NCBI GenBank assembly: GCA_002278985.1
Contig: NCJP01000069.1
Location: forward strand, 1 to 11,670
Length of the DNA stretch: 11,670 nucleotides
Reading direction: 5' to 3'
Source: Erythrobacter sp. 34-65-8
GTDB taxonomy: Bacteria; Pseudomonadota; Alphaproteobacteria; Sphingomonadales; Sphingomonadaceae
Part shown: piece after piece, positions 6,031-11,670 of the stretch
Numbering within the stretch: the stretch's first letter is position 1
How the letters are laid out: every line of letters begins with the position of its first letter
Notes under the pieces: model-generated
What the model saw: only the letters and a program-made list of their open reading frames with translations
The model's database searches: none
Told to the model about the DNA's origin: nothing
Position numbers and translations under genes: made by a program

Positions 6031-6894
6031 ATGACTGCGAAACGTTCCCTGTTTGCCGCCTTGCTCGCGCTGTTCGCCGGGCCGCAGGCGGATGCAGGGC
6101 CGGTGCTGCAGTCCGAGATCATCGCCCGCTACGAGACATGGCAGGCGGCCAATGCCCTGCCCGCGCTGGAGCTGGTCCCGGCAGGCCAGGCACCGCACAC
6201 GCCGAACGGCTCGCGCATCGGCGGCCCGGTGTGGCTGCCGGATGGGGAAAGCTGGCCGGTCGATGCCGGAGGCAAGAGGATGACTTTCCTCGCCCAGATC
6301 GACTTCGCCGCCCTGCCGCCGCTGCCCGATTATCCCACCAGCGGCGTACTGCAGTTCTTCATCGCGCGCGATGATCTCTACGGCCTCAATTTCGAAAACC
6401 CGCAGCAGGGCGGCTTCAAGGTGATTTTCCGCGAGGATCTGACCACCCCGGGGCGCCTGGAGACCGGGCCGGTGACCGAGGGGCAGCGTTATGTCGACGA
6501 TTTCTCGCCGCTGGATCCCGGCATCGTGCCGAAGGGCGTGGCGCTCACGGCGCAGCCCTTCACCCACCGGCCCGACATCGGCGTGTGGCAGTTCCATGAA
6601 GCGGTCGGAAAACACCTCGACACCGCCGCGCATGATGCGCTCTACGACCATATCAACACGCTTGATCCGCTGAAACGGAGCAACTGGCGCGTCGGTGGTC
6701 ATCCGGAATTCACCCAGTCCGACTGGCGCTACGAAACCGCATTCCGCGACGTTGACCGCGTGCTGCTGCACCTGTGGACCAGCGACGATGTGCTGATGTG
6801 GGGCGACAGCGGCCAGGGGCATTTTGCCATCCGCCGCGAAGACCTGCTGAAGCGGGACTTCAGCAAGGTCTTCTACAACTGGGATTGCTACTAA
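6031..6894 (+). CDS. DUF1963 (YwqG-like) protein with signal peptide
   Basis: A 287-aa protein of the DUF1963/YwqG family, whose biochemical role is not established. Family landmarks are present: GGPVWLPDGESWPV (about 64-77), MTFLAQIDFAALPPLPDYP (84-102), GVLQFFIARDD (105-115), and the C-terminal LLHLWTSDDVLMWGDSGQGH followed by FAIRREDLLKRDFSKVFYNWDCY. The N-terminus MTAKRSLFAALLALFAGPQADA, followed by GP, looks like a cleavable Sec signal, with cleavage probably after residue 22. An exported form is notable because the better-known relatives are cytosolic. The start at 6031 is preceded by a purine-rich GGGGTGGTAAG and overlaps the TGA of a trivial three-codon frame (ATG at 6023) as ATGA. 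It is divergent from frmA and convergent with the broken aldehyde dehydrogenase, with only 6 nt between stop codons and no terminator visible. Confidence 0.85.
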   Translation: MTAKRSLFAALLALFAGPQADAGPVLQSEIIARYETWQAANALPALELVPAGQAPHTPNGSRIGGPVWLPDGESWPVDAGGKRMTFLAQIDFAALPPLPDYPTSGVLQFFIARDDLYGLNFENPQQGGFKVIFREDLTTPGRLETGPVTEGQRYVDDFSPLDPGIVPKGVALTAQPFTHRPDIGVWQFHEAVGKHLDTAAHDALYDHINTLDPLKRSNWRVGGHPEFTQSDWRYETAFRDVDRVLLHLWTSDDVLMWGDSGQGHFAIRREDLLKRDFSKVFYNWDCY

Positions 6895-6900
6895 GGGGGC

Positions 6901-8282
6901 TTATCCTCCTTCGTGGACGGTCTTGGCGACCATGCAGGCCATCACCCCTTCCATCCCGTCCTCGTGCCCGTGGCCTGACCACTTGACCCCGCCGAAGGGC
7001 GCATCGACCGCGCTGACCGAGGGGTGGTTGATCGCCAGCATCCCGGCCTCGATTTCCGCCGCCAGCCGGCTGCGCCGTGCGGGGCTGGAGGTCCAGGCAT
7101 AGGCAGCGAGGCCGTAGGGCAGGCGGTTGGCTTCCTCGATCATCGCATCCTCGCCGGCGTAGCGATTGACGATCGCGACCGGGCCGAACGGCTCTTCCTG
7201 CATGATCTCGGCTGCCAACGGCACTTCGGCCAGCACGGTCGGCTGGAAGAAGAAACCCTGGTTGCCGATCCGCTCGCCCCCGCTTGCGACCACCGCACCC
7301 TGATCGCGGGCGTCGCCCACCATGCGCTCGATCTGGTCCGGCCCGCGCGGGCTGGCCATCGGGCCCATCTTGCTGGCCGGATCCATCCCGTTGCCGACAG
7401 TGATCGCCTTGACCCGCTCGACAAAGCCGTCGCGGAATCGCTCGAATACGGGCTCCTCCACCAGGAACCGGGTGGGGCTGACGCAGACTTGCCCGGAGTT
7501 GCGGAAGGCATTGGGCACCATGGTGTCGAGCGCCCTGTCCACGTCGGCATCGGCGAACACCAGGATCGGGGCGTGGCCGCCCAGTTCCATCGTGGTGCGC
7601 TTGAGGTCTTCTGCCGCCAGCTTGGCCAGGTGCTTGCCGACCACGGTCGAGCCGGTGAAGCTCAGCTTGCGGATCACGGGCGAGCCGAGCAGGTGGAGCA
7701 GGGCCGGCGCGGCGAGCGCGATCTCGTCGTCGGTCAGCCGGGTGTTTCCTCTGAAGGTTTCACAATCACCGAACAGCCCGCCGCGACCGGCCCACCCACC
7801 TTGCGGGCAACATTGAGCGCGGGAAAGTTCCACGGAGCAAAGGCAGCAACCGGGCCAACCGGCTCGTAGCGCACTTCCGCCCGCTGGCCCGCCGGGCGCA
7901 CCAGGGTGCGGCCATAGCTGCGCTTGCACTCCCCGGCATAGAATTCGAACAGCATGGCGGAATAGATCACTTCGCCCTTGGCCTCGGCCAGCGGCTTCCC
8001 CTGTTCGCGGGTGAGGATCGCGGCAATGGTATCGACCCGCTCGCGCAGCAGGGCGCCCGCCTTTTGCATCACCGCTGCGCGCTGCTCCGGCGCGGCCTTG
8101 CGCCAGCTGCGAAAGCCGGCCTGTGCATTGTCCAGAGCCACGTCGAGGTCAGCAGGCGTGGCTAGCGGCAAGGCCGCAATCGCTTCGCCGGTTGCGGGAT
8201 CGAGTACGTCCTGCAGATCGCGGCCCTCGCCTGCGCGCTTCGTGCCGCCGATCAGCAGGTGCAACTGGGGATAGTCGGTCAT
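6901..8282 (-). pseudogene. Disrupted NAD(P)-dependent aldehyde dehydrogenase (succinate-semialdehyde dehydrogenase-like)
   Basis: Two overlapping frames together make one ALDH. The N-terminal part starts at the ATG at 8282 (AAAGGA 7 nt upstream, MTDYPQLHLLIGG) and runs through VLDPATGEAIAALPLATPAD and FAPWNFPALNVARKVGGPVA to VIVKPSEETPG, then meets TGA at 7736-7734. The rest continues in another frame from about 7735: SPVIRKLSFTGSTVVGKHLA, TTMELGGHAPILVFADADVD with the catalytic Glu, GQVCVSPTRF with the catalytic Cys, MGPMASPRG, EEPFGPVAIVNRYAG, APFGGVKWSG, to the TAA at 6901. Relatives such as GabD have about 36 residues between the KPSEETP block and the PVIRK block, including an AG(L/V)P.GV.N motif. 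Here about 21 remain and that motif is gone. The change is therefore a frameshift plus loss of about 15 codons (net 3n+1 bases), not a simple base-call slip. The rest of the sequence is well conserved, so the inactivation looks recent. Confidence 0.8.
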
Positions 8283-8365
8283 TCGGAATCCTTTCGTGGG
8301 AGGCGGCCCATAGCAGCGCAAGCGTGCAGGTGCATGTTCATCTTCGATCAGCTAGACGTGTCAGC

Positions 8366-8728
8366 ATGAAATTCGTTGCATTTGCTCTCGCATCGCTGGC
8401 CGCAGCGCCGCCCTCGATCGCCCAGCCTTCTGCTGAGGCGGCCCTGTCACTCGACCAGCGCACCGCACTGCGTTGTGCGGCGACCTTTGCGCTGACCGCG
8501 CAGGCGCAAGCGCGCGGAGAAGCGTCCGCCGTGGCCCTGCCCCCCTTGGCCGAGCGTGGGCGGGAATACTTCGTGCGGTTCTCTGCCCGGCTGATGGACG
8601 ATACGGGAATGGCCCGGGAACAGGTGGCCGCCTTGCTCGCCCGGGAAGCGCAGGCACTGGTCCAGAGCGGGGGAACCGCCAATGCGCTGCCCCCTTGCCT
8701 GACCTTGCTCGACCTGTCCGGAATCTAG
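8366..8728 (+). CDS. Small secreted hypothetical protein
   Basis: A 120-aa protein with a clear signal peptide, MKFVAFALASLAAAPPSIA, cleaved probably before QPSAEA. The mature region is about 100 residues and mostly helical in appearance: LSLDQRTALRCAATFALTA, LPPLAERGREYFVRFSARLM, DDTGMAREQVAALLAREAQA, then LPPCLTLLDLSGI. It has two cysteines, Cys37 and Cys111, near the two ends of the mature part, which could form one disulfide in the periplasm. I recognise it only as a type of small protein seen in sphingomonads, with no named domain or function. The start has no strong ribosome site. It is divergent from the broken ALDH, and 86 nt precede the next gene, fzlA. Confidence 0.75.
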   Translation: MKFVAFALASLAAAPPSIAQPSAEAALSLDQRTALRCAATFALTAQAQARGEASAVALPPLAERGREYFVRFSARLMDDTGMAREQVAALLAREAQALVQSGGTANALPPCLTLLDLSGI

Positions 8729-8814
8729 GTCTGAATCCTGACCACAGACAATTGTGACAAGTCGGCTCGCACCGGGTGGACGCTGCCACTGCGATGCGGC
8801 AAGGAAGCCTGTCT

Positions 8815-9486
8815 ATGTGGCACCTCTATCAATTTCCACTCTGCCCCTTCAGCCGCAAGGTCCGCCTGCTGATGAGCGAAAAGGGGATCGGCTACGAACT
8901 GTGGCGCGCCAATCCGTGGGACGGCAGCGAAGATTTCTGGCGCCTCAATCCGGCCGGGCGCACCCCCGTGCTGCGTGACGAGGCGAAAGACCTGACGCTG
9001 TGTGACAGCGGGGCCATCTGCGAATACCTGGAAGAAACCGTTGACCGGGTCCCCATGATCAACGGCACCGCTGCCAGCCGGGCGGAAATCCGCCGGCTGG
9101 TCGCCCTGTTCGACGAGAACTTCTTCCTCGATGTCACCATGCCGCTGCTGCATGAAAAGATGAAGAAGCGGATCGTGATGCGCCAGCCGCCCAATGGCGG
9201 GATCCTGCGCGAAGCGATGAAGGCGGCGCATATCCACCTGGAATATATCGACTGGCTGCGCATGAACCGCCCGTGGCTGGCGGGTGCCCAGATGAGCCTG
9301 GCCGACCTTGCTGCCGCAGCGCAGATCTCGGTCGCCGACTATCTTGGCGGGATTGACTGGGCCGGGCACGAACAGGCGCACGACTGGTATCTGACACTGA
9401 AGTGCCGCCCCAGCTTCCGCCCGCTGCTGGCCGAGCGGATGGAAGTGATCCAGCCGCCTCTCCATTACTCCAATCCCGACGGTTGA
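8815..9486 (+). CDS. fzlA: FzlA-like divisome protein (glutathione S-transferase fold)
   Basis: FzlA binds FtsZ in alphaproteobacteria, curves its filaments and helps activate septal wall synthesis; it has a GST fold but is not thought to act as a GST. The 223-aa protein has an N-terminal thioredoxin-like domain (MWHLYQFPLCPFSRKVRLLM, LNPAGRTPVL, DSGAICEYLEE) and a helical C-terminal domain. FzlA-type marks are LHEKMKKR (about 117-124), WLAGAQMSLADLAAAAQIS, DYLGGIDW, and the terminal WYLTLKCRPSFRPLLAER followed by PPLHYSNPDG, matching the conserved C-terminal tail region used for divisome signalling. I chose the ATG at 8815 because AAGGAAG (8801-8807) lies just upstream; a GTG at 8776 would add 13 unsupported residues. 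msrB follows after 46 nt. Alternative reading: an ordinary GST-family protein. Confidence 0.8.
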   Translation: MWHLYQFPLCPFSRKVRLLMSEKGIGYELWRANPWDGSEDFWRLNPAGRTPVLRDEAKDLTLCDSGAICEYLEETVDRVPMINGTAASRAEIRRLVALFDENFFLDVTMPLLHEKMKKRIVMRQPPNGGILREAMKAAHIHLEYIDWLRMNRPWLAGAQMSLADLAAAAQISVADYLGGIDWAGHEQAHDWYLTLKCRPSFRPLLAERMEVIQPPLHYSNPDG

Positions 9487-9532
9487 GCAGCGCCGGCCCG
9501 ACCCCCATATCAGGCGCCAGAGGAGACCGGCA

Positions 9533-9937
9533 ATGACCGAACCAAAGCAGTTGACCGAGGCGGAGTGGCGCGCACGGCTCAGCCCGGAGCAGTTCCACAT
9601 CCTGCGCGAAAAGGGCACCGAGCGCGCCTATACCGGCCAGTATGACAAGCATTATGATGCCGGCGAGTATTACTGTGCCGGATGCGGCCAGAAGCTGTTC
9701 GAAAGCGATGCCAAATACAACAGTGGCTGCGGCTGGCCCGCGTTTACCCGCCCGGCCGAAGGCGATGCCGTGGCGGAACACCGCGACGTGTCGTTCGGCA
9801 TGATCCGCACCGAAGTGACCTGCTCGGCCTGTGACGGGCATCTCGGCCATGTCTTTCCCGATGGCCCGCCGGACCAGGGCGGCCTGCGCTATTGCATCAA
9901 CAGCGCAGCAATCGAGTTCGTGCCGGAGGACAATTGA
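9533..9937 (+). CDS. msrB: Peptide-methionine (R)-S-oxide reductase MsrB
   Basis: MsrB reduces methionine R-sulfoxide in oxidised proteins, using thioredoxin. The protein is 134 aa with no signal peptide, so cytosolic. It is complete: N-terminal LTEAEWRARLSPEQFHILRE, two zinc CxxC pairs (CAGC at residues 48-51, CSAC at 97-100), the GCGWPAF block with the likely resolving Cys66, DGHLGHVFPDGP, and the catalytic Cys121 in RYCINSAAIEF. The ribosome site AGGAG sits 7 nt before the ATG. It follows fzlA closely in the same direction, so co-transcription is likely. Confidence 0.97.
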   Translation: MTEPKQLTEAEWRARLSPEQFHILREKGTERAYTGQYDKHYDAGEYYCAGCGQKLFESDAKYNSGCGWPAFTRPAEGDAVAEHRDVSFGMIRTEVTCSACDGHLGHVFPDGPPDQGGLRYCINSAAIEFVPEDN

Positions 9938-9964
9938 TTCTGCCCCGTTCACGCGGGGTTAGAA
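9938..9964 (+). other. Imperfect hairpin after msrB
   Basis: TTCT (9938-9941) and CCCCG (9943-9947) can pair with CGGGG (9954-9958) and AGAA (9961-9964) around the loop TTCACG. The structure starts immediately after the msrB stop. It lacks a T-tract, so it is at best a weak terminator or an mRNA 3'-end stabiliser. A second small stem, GCGCC-TTGC-GGCGC (9992-10005), precedes the next gene. Confidence 0.3.
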
Positions 9965-10023
9965 CTCGCCTATGCACGGGTGATGGATTGCGCGCCTTGC
10001 GGCGCCTGACGGTTGCAGGGTGA

Positions 10024-11670
10024 ATGGCAAAACGAGGGAGCAGGCGGCGGGCAGCTGCCAGGCCGGACAAAGCAAAGCCGGAGCGAACCGGCTGGCGGCT
10101 ATGGCTGCGCCGGGCCCTGCTGTGGGGCCTGGGGCTGGCCTTGCTCGGGCTGCTGTTCCTCGGCGTATCGGTGCTGTTTGCGGCGCGCTCGCTGCCCACC
10201 TATGCTGACCTCAAGGCGACCCAGCCCGGCCAGACCATCGTGGTTCGCGCACGGGATGGCACCGAGCTGATCGCGCTGGGCCCCAGCTATGGCGAATGGC
10301 TCGATTCCAGCGAAATCCCGCAAGTGATGAAGGATGCGATGATCGCGGTCGAGGATCGGCGTTTCCATTCGCATTTCGGGATCGACCCGGTGCGCACCAC
10401 CGGCGCGATCATCGAAGGACTGACCGGCGACGACCGGATCGGCGGCACCTCGACCATATCCCAGCAGCTGGCCCGCAACGTCTTCCTCAATTCCAACCGC
10501 ACGCTTGACCGCAAGCTGCGCGAAGCCGTGCTGGCAATGGCGCTGGAATGGAAGTTCTCCAAGGAACAGATCCTCGAACTCTACCTCAACAAGGTCTATT
10601 TCGGCGGCGGTGCCTACGGCATCGATTCCGCCAGCCGCCGGTTTTTCAGCCATCCTGCCACTGAGCTTTCAACCGGTGAGGCTGCGATCATCGCCGGGCT
10701 GGTCAAGGCACCCAGCCGCTATTCGCCCACGGCCGATGTGCAGGCTGCGGTTGACCGTGCGCAGGTCGTGCTCCGGCTGATGAAGGAACAGGGCAAGATC
10801 GCGCCCGACGCCAGCGTCGATCCCTCGGCAGTCAACCTGAAGCGGGAAGAAGGCCAGAACTCGGTCCGCTATTTCACTGACTGGGCCTTGCCCCAGCTCG
10901 ATCTGCTGCTGCCTGAAACGTTTGAACCGATCGAAGTGTGGACCACGCTTGACGTCGGAATGCAGCGCGCGGCGACGGCCTCGGTCCAGGCCAATACGCC
11001 CGGCGGCGCACAAGGCGCGCTGGTCAGCCTTGACCGGGACGGGGCAGTGCTCGCGCTGGTGGGCGGGACGGACTACGTCCAGACCAACTACAACCGCGCC
11101 ACCGATGCGCTGCGCCAGCCAGGTTCCGCCTTCAAGCTGTTCGTCTATCTCGCCGCGCTCGAGGCCGGCTATACGCCGGACGACAAAGTGGTCGATACCC
11201 CGGTCACCATCGACGGCTGGAGCCCGCGCAACTCCAGCGGCGGCAATGCTGGCGAGACCAACCTGCGCACGGCATTTGCGCTGTCGATCAACACGGTCGC
11301 GGCGCAGCTGGGCAACGAAGTGGGCTTCGGCACCGTAGCCTCGATGGCGCGGCGCTTCGGCATCACTTCGGAGGTATCCACCTTCCCGTCGATGGTTCTG
11401 GGCAGCAGCGAAGTCCGCCTGATCGACATGACCCGCGCCTTCGCGGCGGTTTCGGCCAAGGGCAATTCGGTCGAACCTTATGGCATCATCCGGGTGACGA
11501 CCGGCGACGGGCGCACCATTTACCGGCACAACAAGAAGGAAGCGGTGCAGCTTGTGCCCGACTATGTCGCCGCCGGGATGACCGACCTGCTGCAGAGCGC
11601 CGTTGCCACCGGCACCGGACGGGCGGCGCAGATCGGGCGGCCGGTTGCCGGCAAGACCGGCACCACCAGC
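10024..11670 (+). CDS. Class A penicillin-binding protein, PBP1A family (C-terminus outside window)
   Basis: A bifunctional peptidoglycan synthase with glycosyltransferase and transpeptidase activities, anchored in the inner membrane. 549 residues are visible and the frame is open to the window end. A basic cytoplasmic tail (MAKRGSRRRAAARPDKAKPE) precedes one membrane helix at about 31-54. The GT51 domain shows EDRRFHSHFGID with catalytic Glu110, GGTSTISQQLARN (140-152), RKLREAVLAMALEWKFSKEQ, and YFGGGAYGID from Tyr192. The transpeptidase has SAFK with nucleophile Ser368 and Lys371, SIN at 421-423 and KTG at 544-546. Ser368 is about 100 residues earlier than in E. coli PBP1A (Ser465), so the large inter-domain insert (ODD/OB region) is essentially missing. 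The ATG at 10024 is the only good in-frame start before the basic tail; AGGG lies only 3 nt upstream, so the ribosome site is poor. It is 86 nt downstream of msrB. Confidence 0.93.
   Translation, partial: MAKRGSRRRAAARPDKAKPERTGWRLWLRRALLWGLGLALLGLLFLGVSVLFAARSLPTYADLKATQPGQTIVVRARDGTELIALGPSYGEWLDSSEIPQVMKDAMIAVEDRRFHSHFGIDPVRTTGAIIEGLTGDDRIGGTSTISQQLARNVFLNSNRTLDRKLREAVLAMALEWKFSKEQILELYLNKVYFGGGAYGIDSASRRFFSHPATELSTGEAAIIAGLVKAPSRYSPTADVQAAVDRAQVVLRLMKEQGKIAPDASVDPSAVNLKREEGQNSVRYFTDWALPQLDLLLPETFEPIEVWTTLDVGMQRAATASVQANTPGGAQGALVSLDRDGAVLALVGGTDYVQTNYNRATDALRQPGSAFKLFVYLAALEAGYTPDDKVVDTPVTIDGWSPRNSSGGNAGETNLRTAFALSINTVAAQLGNEVGFGTVASMARRFGITSEVSTFPSMVLGSSEVRLIDMTRAFAAVSAKGNSVEPYGIIRVTTGDGRTIYRHNKKEAVQLVPDYVAAGMTDLLQSAVATGTGRAAQIGRPVAGKTGTTS

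Noticed and set aside
4817..6034. Long plus-strand open frame (405 codons)
   Set aside because: It is antisense to frmA, whose zinc and NAD motifs are intact; the plus frame has no family features.
5890..6822. Long minus-strand open frame (310 codons)
   Set aside because: It is antisense to the clear DUF1963 gene, has no recognisable family, and is a product of GC-rich codon bias. Only its last nine codons (leader ORF) are of interest.
7734..7760. Programmed ribosomal frameshift in the aldehyde dehydrogenase
   Set aside because: No slippery heptamer precedes the TGA, and a conserved stretch of about 15 residues is also missing, which a programmed shift would not explain.
8729..8755. GTCTG/CAGAC inverted repeat and ACAATTGT palindrome before fzlA
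   Set aside because: The stems are short, have no T-tract and resemble no known operator; they are compatible with chance.
10669..11529. Minus-strand open frame over the PBP gene
   Set aside because: It lies opposite conserved transpeptidase motifs (SAFK, SIN), so it is a shadow frame.

Overview
The window is GC-rich (roughly two-thirds G+C by eye), densely coded chromosomal DNA. The gene set suggests an alphaproteobacterium, most likely order Sphingomonadales: a short FljK-like flagellin, an FlbD-type activator, an FzlA-like divisome protein, an alphaproteobacterial-type ProXp-ala, and a class III alcohol dehydrogenase paired with a VOC protein. I see no phage, IS element, CRISPR array, tRNA or rRNA. 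It looks like ordinary core genome with a few local oddities, not a new defence or mobile system.

Region 1 (1-3854) is flagellar. On the minus strand a sigma54-type activator (flbD-like), fliE and fliF (cut by the window start) form a tight operon, with a 4-nt ATGA overlap and then a 3-nt gap. A 275-aa flagellin is divergent on the plus strand and ends in a strong intrinsic terminator. The roughly 190-nt divergent region holds inverted GGGTAAA-type half-sites next to the activator and three potential hairpins in the flagellin leader.

Region 2 (3859-5945) is a minus-strand operon: glutathione-dependent formaldehyde dehydrogenase (frmA/adhC), a small VOC protein, then a YbaK/ProXp-ala tRNA deacylase. 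No S-formylglutathione hydrolase follows. The frmA start lies in an imperfect 13-bp triplication. This places the good Shine-Dalgarno in front of a 9-codon leader ORF, which ends in an ATGA overlap with frmA.

Region 3 (6031-8282) holds an exported DUF1963/YwqG-type protein (plus) convergent with a succinate-semialdehyde-dehydrogenase-like gene (minus). The latter is broken by a frameshift together with an apparent loss of about 15 codons.

Region 4 (8366-11670) is a plus-strand series: a small secreted protein, an FzlA-like GST-fold protein, methionine sulfoxide reductase MsrB, and a short class A penicillin-binding protein cut by the window end. FzlA (division) and the PBP (peptidoglycan synthesis) suggest a loosely envelope-related neighbourhood, with MsrB for oxidative repair. 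Coordinated function here is inference.
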